The notes beneath the pieces are model-generated. The model saw nothing but the letters and a program-made list of their open reading frames with translations. It was not told the origin of the DNA and made no database searches. This document shows, piece by piece, positions 20,901 to 26,879 of a stretch of DNA of 26,879 nt. A program made the translations under genes and the position numbers. The stretch comes from Apostichopus californicus (Eukaryota; Echinodermata; Holothuroidea; Aspidochirotida; Stichopodidae): contig JAIPMN010010501.1 in assembly GCA_020650975.1 (NCBI GenBank), positions 1 through 26,879 on the forward strand, in the 5' to 3' direction. Each line of letters begins with the position of its first letter. Position 1 is the stretch's first letter.

Positions 20901-23900
20901 ACAGTTCTCGGTTGGACGTTTTTATGTGATGCCATTGATTATTTTGCAGGTTTTGTATGACTGCTTGCAGATCGGCATCCTCAGCTGTTGCTGTCTCTAT
21001 GTCACGAAGTGTCAGTGCTTTCGGGACAACATTGGTTGCAACAAAGTTAACAAACTCCTCTGCGGTTTCTGAAGATCGTCCTGGAGATATGTCAGAAACC
21101 GGATGTCTTGACATGTAGTCTGCGGGATTGTCCTTCCCTACTTGATATTCAAGTGTAATGTCGTAGGATTGTAACTTCAACAACCATCTGTGAATACGTG
21201 CTGATGGCACTGCTCTGGATTTGCTGAATATTGGGAGAAGCGGCTTGTGATCTGTAAAGACTGTGAAAGATCTCCCGAATACGTTAATGTGGAAGCGTTG
21301 GACAGCCCAAGCGATTGCGAGTGTTTCTCTCTCAATTTGGCTGTACCGTTGTTCGACTGGTGTGAGTGAGCGACTCGCGTAGCTCACAACTCGTTTGTTG
21401 CCAGCTTTATCAGGTTGTACTAGCATTGCTCCTAATCCCACTGGGCTGGCATCGACCCAAATTTCAGTGGACCGTGTTAAGTCAAAATAAGTCATGACAG
21501 TGTCACTTGAGATTGATTCTTTCAGTTTATTTAGGGCTTCCGTGTGTTTTGCCTCCCATTCGAATTTTGCTTTGTTTATCATTAGCTCGCGTAATGGCTC
21601 GGTTAATGTCGCTAAGTTGGAGATGAAGCGTGCGCTGTACTGGATCATGCCAAGAAAGCTTCTCACTTCTTCGGCGCTACATGGTGGCGGAGCTCGTTTG
21701 ATCGCGTGCACCTTTTTAGGATCTGGTGAAAGGCCTTGCTCGCTGAACACCATGCCGAAGAATTCGATTCTGGTTTTGTTGAACTCGCACTTTGACGCGT
21801 TTACCGTAAGTCCCTTGTCTTCTAATCTCTGTAGAAGAGCTTGAATACGGGCATCATGAGCCGGTTTCGTTTCTGCATGCACTAGAATATCGTCCGAAAC
21901 ATTAAGGACGCCGTCAAGTCCTTGTAGTGACTGTCGTATGGCTTCCTGGAACACTTCTGCTGCTGAGCTAATTCCGAAGTTAAGCCGTTTATAACGCTTA
22001 AGCCCGATATGGGTAGAGAATGTCGTGATATACCGACTCTCTGGATCGAGTTCGAGCTGATGGTATCCAGATTTTAGGTCGACTTTGGAGAAGAAGCACG
22101 AGCCGTTTAACTCTGCGATTATTTCTTCTACCGTGGGTGTGTCGTGCCGTTCTCGCTTAATAGCTTTGTTAGCGGTTCGCATATCTATGCATTAGCGAAT
22201 GTCATTGGGGTTTTTTGGTTTAGGAATAACCACTAATGGCGAAACCCATGGTGTTGGCCCTGTAGCATCTTCAATGATATCGCAATCCTGTAACTCCTTT
22301 AATTTAGCCTCAATTTTCTTACGGATTGCAAATGGGGTTTTGCGATAACATTGTGCAGTTGGGGCAACCGATTCGTCAATGTGTAACTTAACTTGTACAT
22401 CTTTTAGTTTACCTATACCACTGAAAACATTAGGATACTGGTTTGCTAACTCATGATTAAGTGATGATACCTGATTGACTGAGGCTGATACACTTAATAA
22501 TTTCAAAGCTTGTGCTGTTTTGAGAGAGAGCAGTGAGCCTGAATTGCCTGCAATGACATAGACTGTTGCTAGGCTCGATAATTTGCCAGCTGTTATAGTG
22601 GTTTGGAATTTTCGTACAATATCTAGCGGAGTCTTGCAACCATAAGGGTATAAGCACAAACTGGTTTGCCTGATTTTGACATTTTGGCTTCCTTCTAAGG
22701 AACTGAAAGTGACCTCATCAATGAGATTTTGGGTGCAACCCGAGTCAACTACCATAGTTACTGGGGTGTTTTGAATAATCACATTTGTGTAGGCTGATTT
22801 TGCATTAGCAGTAACTCTGAAGACGTAATCATCTTCTCCAGAACTACTTTGTTCTGTGATTTGTTTCACTGTTTTAGTGCCTTTTTTGCGTTGATGGTCA
22901 CTTGATTTGTCGTTAGTTGGAAGAGACTTGCACACCTTGCGATAATGATTGAGCTTGCCACAGTTGTCGCAAGTTTCTCCCATTGCGGGACATTCTCCCT
23001 CGTGAGGATAAGCGCCACCGCAGTAATAGCATTGACGTGTTTTACCGCCTTGTTTGTTTCTAGGTTTCTGCTTAACCTTTGTCGCATACGCATCGACTCG
23101 CCTGTTACTGATTTGGCGCACTGTGTTTTGTTCAGTTTAGATAGTTGACGCCTGTGTTTCCGACAGTGTTAGAGATCTGGCTAGTTCCAAAATCTCTTCG
23201 AGTTTACGATCTCTTTCGAGAGCCTTTCTACGTAGCACCTTAGATGTGCAGCCCTCAATGATTTGTATTTTTAATTCTTGGTCTATGTCATGAAAATCGC
23301 ATTTCGTGGCTAATTGCCTGAGACGGGTACAATATTGATCTATAGATTCATTACCCTCTTGCTTTGTTCTACGAAAAACAATCGTTTCATACAAAATATT
23401 TTGTTTAGGTGTAAAATATTTAGTCAAGGCCTCCTTTGCCCCCCTGAAATCATCACCAGTGTTAGGTAAAGTATCGAACAAATCCTGCAATTGTTCGCCC
23501 CCATAATGTAGGAGTAGGGCTCTTTGCCTCTTACTGTCTGCTATATCGAAGCCAATCATTGCATCTTCGAACCGACGAAGCCATTTCGTCCATCGAATGT
23601 TGACCGAAGCTGTTTCAGAATGCGGATCGAATGCCGGTAAGCTGGGCATCGCGGTCGCCATGATGCGCCTCACTTGTAGAAGTCAGCAGGGCTAGGCAAA
23701 GAACAGGTTGTATGACACGAAAACTCTATCGCTATAACTCGTATATAGGCTTAGCGAGTTAGTGTTAATGTTAGTTTGTTGTAGGCCTATACCTGTTTGT
23801 ACACTCCACTGCGTTTGTATTCGTAGTTGACTGCACGGTGATTGTGTTGATCCGACCGCAATAACTGTATAGGGTCTAGTTCCGCGAATATCATTCTCGA

Positions 23901-25670
23901 GCGTCCCAATCAACGAATAATTTTTTTGATTCAGATCAAAGATTGACGCGTAAAGTTTATCACTAAACGTTAGTTTATCCTCGTCGCCATTGTTGAGTTG
24001 CTATCTCGGTGCAGATGAATGACTCGGAGATATGAATGATGATGAAAAGTCTGGTGTGTTTATTTACAGTAAACATGCTTTATTGCTCTCTTGATCCGGG
24101 GGTGCCACCTGGTATCTTTTCTTACCATTAGACTTGGAAGTTACTAATAATGCATTGAATACCACAATATCATACTTGGTATATATGTTGGCCATAATGA
24201 GTACATGATCCCTATTGTTTTTGGTTGACATGAATATTAATGAAGGGGCAGGCTTAAAGTGAAATTCTTAAAATGTCAATATCTTTTGCAAAGGTATGTC
24301 CGATCTGCTTCATACTTGATATGCTGATGAAAGCTGATAAGTGGTACATTGTCACATTACATTCACATTTCATTTAATTAATATTCACGAGTGGGTGGGG
24401 CTTATGATAAATCACTCAAAATAGCTTGTAAACATGATATCTCAAGCAGGTGATTTGGAATGATATCATATTTTGTATATATTGTTTTTGGTGATGTTGT
24501 GAATAGTAATGAGGGGCAGGGCCTCACATAAAATGCAAATGTTACCGGTAACACATTACTTGCTCTCATTTTCTAATTATAACTGATTGGCATAGCATCG
24601 GAACCACTATTGTGCACATTTGCACTCTGGTTGGTAGGGGTTACAGGCCATCTGAGATCACCAGAGGTGTTAAATTCAATTGAGCTTTCATGTCTTGCAT
24701 GGTAACATACATATTAATCATAGCTGGTGAATGGTCCCTATTGTTTTGGTGGAGGTCAAATTTCATTGAAGATCATTAGAAGTCAAATAATAAGAAGCAT
24801 TGTAAACACTAACATTATTCAAACTGCTCATACTTGGGGGATATATTACTCATGTGTACATCAACCCTAGTGTTATTGGTTGAGCTCAAGATATATTAAA
24901 CAATGTAACTTGATGTTAACTTCAGTTCAGCTAACACTTAAGCATGTATATTCATCATAGTATATGTATATATCCTACTAATCCCTGTTTTATTAAGCGG
25001 AGGCCGTTTTTTCACAAGAGGTCAAACACTTAAATGTGTATGCTGTGGGTAAAAGGTGAAGAGACAGTTATTAATGAAAATCAGCAAACTAAGGAATCAC
25101 GTGGCTCTCAACTCTTGTTTTATTCTGCAGCTCACAAACATAAATTTTATCATTGAAAAATGATTAACTGCTCTCAACTCTCAACCTCCCAAAAAGCTTC
25201 ATGCAACAATACATCAAATTTAATTTCATGCATTTCTATCACCCATTGCAGCCCCATCCCCGAGTTATAGGCAATAAGTCGAGGAACAAGAATTAATACA
25301 GCCATCTTGCCTGTCAGTACTAAAATGACTACTAAACATAAAGAAACATTTTAAGTGTTACTAATTCCAAATTGTAAACACTCACTCCTTAGTGTTACAT
25401 GCATGAATTAATTATGTACACATGCTTAATTGGCTTTGCAAGCAGGTCACACCTCCCAGGAGGACTGTATTTACCTAAAGGATTAACTGTGGTTAGATGT
25501 GTACACAACCTATGCCTAATGGTTGAATCACCTCATGTTGGCTTTATCACAAATTGTTACAGATCTTGGAGGAAACAGACTCGGAGAACTTCGCAGCTCT
25601 CATTTGCAATGGGAATAAACCTACTCATTGGCTGGATACATGTGGTTGGCCTGTGACTCAACCTATGACG
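5886..25670 (+). CDS. G2E3-like HECT E3 ubiquitin ligase gene (seven exons, 3' end outside)
   Basis: This is the only host gene I can support. Exons are 5886-5980, 7785-7994, 8339-8495, 12379-12526, 15313-15451, 17759-18323 and 25563-25670. All introns start GT and end AG, and the phases run 2, 2, (break), 0, 1, 0. The protein has an Arg-Gly-rich N-terminus, a conserved region ending YLRPERD as in G2E3-like proteins, a Ser-Thr-Ala-rich linker, and a HECT N-lobe recognised by GEEGIDAGG followed by LLRENF. HECT ligases take ubiquitin from an E2 onto a cysteine and pass it to substrate. That cysteine is in the C-lobe, beyond the window. About 474 codons are present. Frame breaks at 8484-8490 and 18064-18082 leave open whether it is a working gene or a pseudogene. 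Confidence 0.75.
6321..7720. mobile_element. Foldback-type DNA element with CG-rich repeat arms
   Basis: The left end starts GGGGACATCCCGCGAG and the reverse complement of the right end starts GGTTACAGCCCGCGAG; the first 24 bases agree at 21. Both ends are flanked by GTATATAG (6313-6320 and 7721-7728), an 8-bp target duplication. Each arm is built of short units of two kinds, CCCGCGAGTCAGAAGG and CCCGCGAGACCGAAA, running in opposite orientation in the left (about 6321-6523) and right (about 7462-7720) arms. The middle has no transposase frame and contains a second small TIR element. The superfamily is not clear; 8-bp duplications occur in hAT, P and Merlin elements. Confidence 0.82.
6901..7317. 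mobile_element. Nested small TIR element (MITE-like)
   Basis: The ends are CAGGGTTTCCGCCA at 6901-6914 and its exact reverse complement at 7304-7317. The five bases CAGGC sit directly outside both ends (6896-6900 and 7318-7322). Inside each end are G-rich or C-rich stretches, including a G12 run at 6916-6927, which face each other as inverted copies. There is no coding capacity. It lies inside the larger foldback element and therefore inserted later, or is part of its mosaic. Confidence 0.7.
7785..7994 (+). CDS. HECT-type gene, exon 2
   Basis: The acceptor TCTTTAACAG precedes 7785 and the donor is GACAT/GTATGT at 7995. Its 70 codons are open in the frame set by exon 1. They encode an Arg-Gly-rich and then Pro-Tyr-Arg-rich stretch (RGRGRSHNRQ, HPYPYRP), which is likely disordered and basic, followed by a hydrophobic MDIILLPTSD. 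Another frame is also open here but does not join exons 1 and 3. The exon ends after two bases of a codon, completed by the G at 8339 to give Met. Confidence 0.72.
7995..8338 (+). other. Intron 2
   Basis: This short AT-rich intron has GTATGT at its 5' end and a pyrimidine-rich TTTCTTTCCAACTTTAAG at its 3' end. Nothing else is visible in it. Confidence 0.6.
8339..8495 (+). CDS. HECT-type gene, exon 3 (frame break at its end)
   Basis: This exon encodes a stretch with SWQEDEVQRRLHEAF followed by DKLDD. Such a W-x-E-x-x-V helix before the LYIRP-type motif is usual in G2E3-like proteins. The acceptor at 8338 agrees with exon 2 in phase. The likely donor is ATAAG/GTATTT at 8496, but it leaves phase 0 whereas exon 4 needs phase 2; joined as it stands, the frame meets a stop at once. 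A C7 run at 8484-8490 just before the donor is the natural site: one C fewer makes the exons agree. A missed small exon in intron 3 is the other possibility. Confidence 0.7.
10044..10240 (+). repeat. Hairpin-headed dispersed repeat, copy 1
   Basis: It begins with a hairpin whose outer arms are GGTTCC and GGAACC (10044-10069). This is followed by a TATGCA stretch, a TG-rich run and a body that closely resembles 26093-26310, including GTGCCCTATT. Confidence 0.7.
10465..10637. repeat. Tandem duplication of about 95 bp
   Basis: Two imperfect copies share AACGTTAGAAAAGGTAA, TCAAAACCA and ATTAAACAT-like blocks in the same order, about 95 bases apart. Confidence 0.65.
11050..11285. repeat. Three diverged direct repeats
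   Basis: Each copy contains ATCTACATG, then GTAACATTTAGTGCC or a close variant, then GGTCATATG. Copies start near 11052, 11120 and 11220. They lie within an intron and are not coding. Confidence 0.65.
12379..12526 (+). CDS. HECT-type gene, exon 4
   Basis: The acceptor is CTTGCTGCCAG and the donor is GAAGAG/GTATGT at 12527. The frame encodes FEILKPEG and ends MYLRPERDIHITEE. The pattern FEIL, then a Gly-rich turn, then YLRP followed by acidic residues, is the best-conserved part of the region before HECT in G2E3-like proteins. This is recognised from general knowledge of the family, not by a search. The first base completes a codon from exon 3 and the exon ends in phase 0, matching exon 5. 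Confidence 0.8.
12937..13113. repeat. Long imperfect palindrome
   Basis: GCTACAATC at 12937 and its complement GATTGTAGC ending at 13113 open a pair of arms about 30 bases long that match at all but two positions. A second inner pair, CACCCCCTG...CAATGTTG and CAACATTGA...GGGGTG, surrounds a 23-base centre. The left arm carries about 45 extra bases. Confidence 0.75.
13607..13635 (+). repeat. Hairpin-headed dispersed repeat, copy 2 (hairpin only)
   Basis: The stem AGGTTTCTCTAT pairs with ATAGAGAACCT, with one bulged base. The sequence after it has lost the usual TG-rich run. Confidence 0.5.
13783..14148. mobile_element. hAT-type MITE in intron 4
   Basis: The inverted ends are TAAGGTGACCAGA and TCTGGTCACCTTA. 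The eight bases AAATAGTT occur directly outside both ends (13775-13782 and 14149-14156). The interior repeats GTCCCCGA-like motifs near the left end and GTCCCTGA near the right, and has no transposase frame. The 8-bp duplication points to the hAT superfamily. Confidence 0.88.
14299..14480 (+). repeat. Hairpin-headed dispersed repeat, copy 3
   Basis: The stem TAGATTCCT pairs exactly with AGGAATCTA (14299-14331). It is followed by TGCAATCATGG and a degraded TG stretch, then TTGGCCATATTGAGTAG, a segment also present near 24190. Confidence 0.65.
15313..15451 (+). CDS. HECT-type gene, exon 5 (Ser-Thr-Ala linker)
   Basis: The acceptor TTTTTGTAG precedes 15313, and the exon starts in phase 0 with Glu-Asp-Glu, continuing the acidic end of exon 4. 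The encoded stretch is rich in Ser, Thr and Ala, as linkers before HECT domains often are. It is made of two tandem copies of about 19 residues, each starting SSN and RG. The donor CCAG/GTGTGT at 15452 gives phase 1, as exon 6 requires. Earlier phase-1 donors (TCAA/GTAACT, in both repeat copies) are also possible. The frame stays open past the donor to a TGA near 15631 with similar Ser-rich coding, so the 3' end is uncertain. Confidence 0.68.
15452..17758 (+). other. Intron 5
   Basis: This intron holds a decayed copy of the hairpin-headed repeat (15973-16090) and a copy of the dispersed TGTCAATATC-like sequence (about 16130-16260). About 180 bases after the donor still look coding (Ser-rich). 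It ends with a good acceptor, TTAATTTTCAG. Confidence 0.55.
15973..16090 (+). repeat. Hairpin-headed dispersed repeat, copy 4 (decayed)
   Basis: It has GGTTCT, GGAATC, TTGCGGTCATGTTGGCG and a TG-rich run in the family order, but the stem is largely lost. Confidence 0.55.
17759..18323 (+). CDS. HECT-type gene, exon 6 (HECT N-lobe start, frame break)
   Basis: This exon starts in phase 1-to-2, agreeing with exon 5, and ends ACAGAG/GTAAAT in phase 0. The first half encodes the entry to HECT: an acidic linker, MEVINNF, then VDFEGEEGIDAGGLLRENF, the hallmark of the N-lobe start. The second half, with GKLLPSNNQFHMYSGMYQVGKALG and a helical KHPIEQVYELLKKEDIID, is in a different frame. The change falls between FFEEL and the TTTTGKLLP stretch, across an A9 run (18064-18072) and an A7 run (18076-18082). 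One extra base would join them. No GT-AG pair of workable length explains it. Confidence 0.85.
19213..19343 (+). repeat. Hairpin-headed dispersed repeat, copy 5 (split by element B)
   Basis: It opens with a perfect 11-bp stem, GGTTCCGATGC with GCATCGGAACC, around an 8-base loop (19213-19242). CTATGCAGTCAGG, TTGGCG and a TG run follow. The repeat is interrupted at 19343 by element B and resumes at 24172. Confidence 0.8.
19344..19519 (-). repeat. Element B 3' LTR
   Basis: This 176-bp repeat starts TGTTGAGTTGC and ends AATACCACA on the plus strand. It is identical to 23991-24166 except for one A/G difference. Confidence 0.96.
19520..19534 (-). other. Element B polypurine tract
   Basis: On the minus strand it reads AAAAGGAGGAAGGGA and directly abuts the 3' LTR. 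Confidence 0.82.
19723..22191 (-). pseudogene. Element B Pol: reverse transcriptase, RNase H, integrase
   Basis: This frame is open for over 800 codons. Counting from the Met at 22182, reverse transcriptase occupies about residues 1-180 with the catalytic box NVSDDIL (Asp 97 and 98) and FLGMIQYS. RNase H spans about 240-365 with Asp 244, Glu 284/286 and Asp 311. The integrase zinc finger has His 463 and 466 and Cys 499, but Ser 496 stands where the family has its other Cys. The core has Asp 527 and Asp 582. The residue 36 positions after Asp 582, normally the catalytic Glu, is Gln 618 (GEVQRF). A GPY/F-like module (VGDTVLM...VTVELNG) lies at about 715-760. An in-frame TAA at 22192-22194 precedes it. 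Confidence 0.93.
22195..23136 (-). pseudogene. Element B nucleocapsid, protease and start of reverse transcriptase
   Basis: This segment lies between two in-frame TAA codons and is in the same frame as the gag and pol segments on either side. It opens with a basic stretch and two complete zinc knuckles (CYYCGGAYPHEGEC and CDNCGKLNHYRKVC) that would bind RNA. The aspartic protease motif is VVDSGCT. Reverse transcriptase starts near PTPWVSPLVVIPK, and the frame ends at NDIR followed by TAA at a spot where relatives have a hydrophobic residue and continue. Confidence 0.92.
23140..23661 (-). pseudogene. Element B gag (capsid part)
   Basis: The ATG at 23661 is the first in frame; an earlier in-frame start would have to be a GTG. 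The 174 codons contain the tryptophan-containing helix RWTKWLRRFEDAM, a YFTPKQN motif and an ESIDQYCTRLRQL helix, typical of capsid regions of Ty3/gypsy gag. The frame ends at TAA 23137-23139, before the zinc knuckles, so a translated product would lack nucleocapsid. The frame continues past that stop without shift. Confidence 0.88.
23977..23989 (-). other. Element B primer-binding site (tRNA-Ser-like)
   Basis: On the minus strand it reads TGGCGACGAGGAT, one base after the 5' LTR. Its complement ATCCTCGTCGCCA matches what I recall of animal tRNA-Ser(GCU) 3' ends. A search would be needed to confirm the tRNA. Confidence 0.7.
23991..24166 (-). repeat. Element B 5' LTR
   Basis: This 176-bp copy is the partner of 19344-19519. 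The 300-base untranslated leader to its left ends at the gag ATG. Confidence 0.96.
24172..24550 (+). repeat. Dispersed repeat sequence after element B
   Basis: It resumes the repeat cut by element B (ATACTTGGTATATATGTTGGCCATAATG split by variation) and then repeats the family motifs. These include TGTCAATATCTTTTGCAA near 24275 and a second CTTGTAAACATGATATC block at 24425. It shows the uninterrupted form of the element B target. Confidence 0.65.
25563..25670 (+). CDS. HECT-type gene, exon 7
   Basis: The acceptor AAATTGTTACAG and donor ATGACG/GTAAGT bound exactly 36 codons in phase 0, agreeing with exon 6. The encoded stretch is acidic at first (ILEETDSENF) and then contains HWLDTCGWP. A W-x-x-x-CG motif in the middle of the N-lobe fits G2E3-like HECT proteins as I know them. 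The rest of HECT, including the catalytic cysteine, must lie downstream. Confidence 0.75.
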
Positions 25671-26092
25671 GTAAGTGTCCAACTAAAAATGATCGAGGTG
25701 CAAGTAGTTTTCTTGATAACACAAAAACAAACTTGCCATTCAACATGACACCAAAGAAGGGTAAATTAGAAAAGGAAAAATATATTGGTTTTTTTCCCAA
25801 AATTCTCACTTATGATCCAAAAGCTTTACACTAATGGGCCAACATGAATTATCTGATACTGCAATCAGTAAAATGGGTTCAACAATAAAGTCACTGCAAA
25901 GCACTTCTGCTTTTGGTACTTGCTCACAATATTGACCTTTGATCTGATGTAAAAAAAATGAATGCCTCATCACTACTTGACTGTTTAATGCTGCCTAGGC
26001 CTAAGCTATAGATGGTCATGGCTGACACTAAAATTGAATTGGTCAACTGTCGACTCCGTCAATAGTAATAGTCAATAGTACAAGTGCTTTTT

Positions 26093-26310
26093 TGTTCATT
26101 GCTTTAGCAAAAGGAACCTAAGCAGACAGGTTGGTGTGTGTATGTGTCTGTGACACTTTCTTGTATAAGCTCTATTTCAATATGGGAAAGTTTGATTGAA
26201 GCCATTCTTGGACTTTAGATCTGCCATAGTGAATAGGTGTGCCCTATTGTTCTTGGTGCCTGTGAAGGTCAGTTATGGTCAAGAAACTCCAAATAATAAA
26301 AATGCAATAA
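26093..26310 (+). repeat. Hairpin-headed dispersed repeat, copy 6
   Basis: It shares GCTTTAGCAAAAGGAACC with copy 1, followed by a TG-rich run and a body with ATATGGGAAAGTTTGATT and GTGCCCTATTGTT. The left stem arm is partly lost. Confidence 0.7.
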
Positions 26311-26616
26311 GTCCCAGTGCCAAGATCTGACACAGTTGATATTTTGAGACAAGTTGTGAATGGGGTCACATAATCCATTGGGGTTGCGAGTTATGCTAAT
26401 GTAATCCAGTTGCTGACTCGCTTCTGGGTGACCTTTGACCTCAGTTTGACCTCCAGCAACCTTTTTATATATTCGACGCCAACTTTAGTTGAAGTGGTAG
26501 TCATGTCAGTCACTGAATCTTCACTGAATTTGCATATACCATTTCAAAAACAGAATATAATTGTAAGTTAGACATGGAATCACAAAAACGAAGTCAGACA
26601 CTGTAAATAATAAAAA

Positions 26617-26690
26617 AATATATATATATATATATAGTCATAGGTCATACATAGGTCATATAGGTCATAGGTCATATATGTAGTCATAGG
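26617..26690. repeat. AT microsatellite and TAGGTCATA tandem repeat
   Basis: An alternating AT run is followed by several copies of TAGGTCATA with small spacers. Confidence 0.8.
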
Positions 26691-26879
26691 TTTTATTTTT
26701 TTTTAATAACCGATAACCATAGGGTCCAGCGCCAATAAAAAGAAATCATCCTGCTCTCTTTTCACACATGTGATTAAATCATGTGTGGGCCACGGGCCCT
26801 TTCTGGCTGCTTTCTGGGTCCTGGTACATCATAAAGTTGTTGTAATTGGTATTTTTGAATACCCCAATGTCCAAAGGGT

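Larger units (their letters stand above)
19344..24166 (-). mobile_element. Ty3/gypsy LTR retrotransposon, element B (young)
   Basis: This 4,823-bp element lies antisense to the host gene. Its 176-bp LTRs differ at one position by eye, and the 5-bp target duplication ATATC is present at both ends (19339-19343 and 24167-24171). Gag, protease, reverse transcriptase, RNase H and integrase occupy one reading frame of about 1,300 codons, interrupted only by TAA at 23137-23139 and at 22192-22194. The copy also has changes at key integrase residues. No env-like gene is seen. It is clearly a different lineage from element A: LTRs, primer tRNA and gag all differ. Confidence 0.96.
18324..25562 (+). other. 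Intron 6, holding retrotransposon element B
   Basis: This 7.2-kb intron contains the antisense Ty3/gypsy element at 19344-24166. The sequence from 18324 to 19200 is AT-rich, with a small cluster of TATCCATTTAGAA direct repeats near 18590-18640. After the element come more copies of the dispersed repeats and about 1 kb of AT-rich sequence with nothing recognisable. No exon was found; exons 6 and 7 join directly in phase 0. Confidence 0.6.
25671..26879 (+). other. Intron 7 (start), window end
   Basis: No further HECT exon is recognised here. It contains a hairpin-headed repeat copy (26093-26310), an AT microsatellite and a TAGGTCATA-like tandem repeat (26617-26690). Confidence 0.5.

Noticed and set aside
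22192..23139. Programmed readthrough of the TAA codons in element B
   Set aside because: One lies inside gag and the other in reverse transcriptase, neither at a gag-pol border. Nonsense substitutions are simpler.

Overview
The window looks like invertebrate animal nuclear DNA. It is AT-rich, with GT-AG introns, microsatellites, many dispersed repeats, two Ty3/gypsy LTR retrotransposons and several small terminal-inverted-repeat (TIR) DNA elements. A spliced HECT-type gene of the G2E3-like sort, together with these transposon types, would suit an invertebrate deuterostome (echinoderm, hemichordate or lancelet). That placement is inference only; no species marker is visible.

Layout. 122-4762: degraded Ty3/gypsy element A on the minus strand, with 115-bp LTRs and a 374-bp hAT-type MITE (8-bp target duplication) inside its RNase H region. 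4763-5885: non-coding upstream DNA with a 52-bp AT-rich tandem repeat. 5886-25670 and beyond: one plus-strand gene pieced together from seven exons (5886-5980, 7785-7994, 8339-8495, 12379-12526, 15313-15451, 17759-18323, 25563-25670). It encodes the N-terminal part and most of the HECT N-lobe of a G2E3-like E3 ubiquitin ligase; the C-lobe with the catalytic cysteine lies past the window. Intron 1 is largely a 1.4-kb inverted-repeat (foldback) element with another small TIR element nested in it. Intron 4 carries a second hAT-type MITE and a long imperfect palindrome. Intron 6 carries a young, nearly intact Ty3/gypsy element B (19344-24166) in antisense. The introns also contain at least six copies of a dispersed repeat that begins with a hairpin whose stem sequence varies while pairing is kept.

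How things fit. The seven exons were joined by matching splice sites, reading phase and HECT-family sequence. Two one-base frame breaks remain, at a C7 run (8484-8490) and an A9/A7 run (18064-18082). All three frameshifts in element A also fall at short homopolymers, so assembly errors are a serious alternative to real pseudogenisation. The in-frame stops in both retroelements are not explained that way. I see no RNA genes and no CRISPR.
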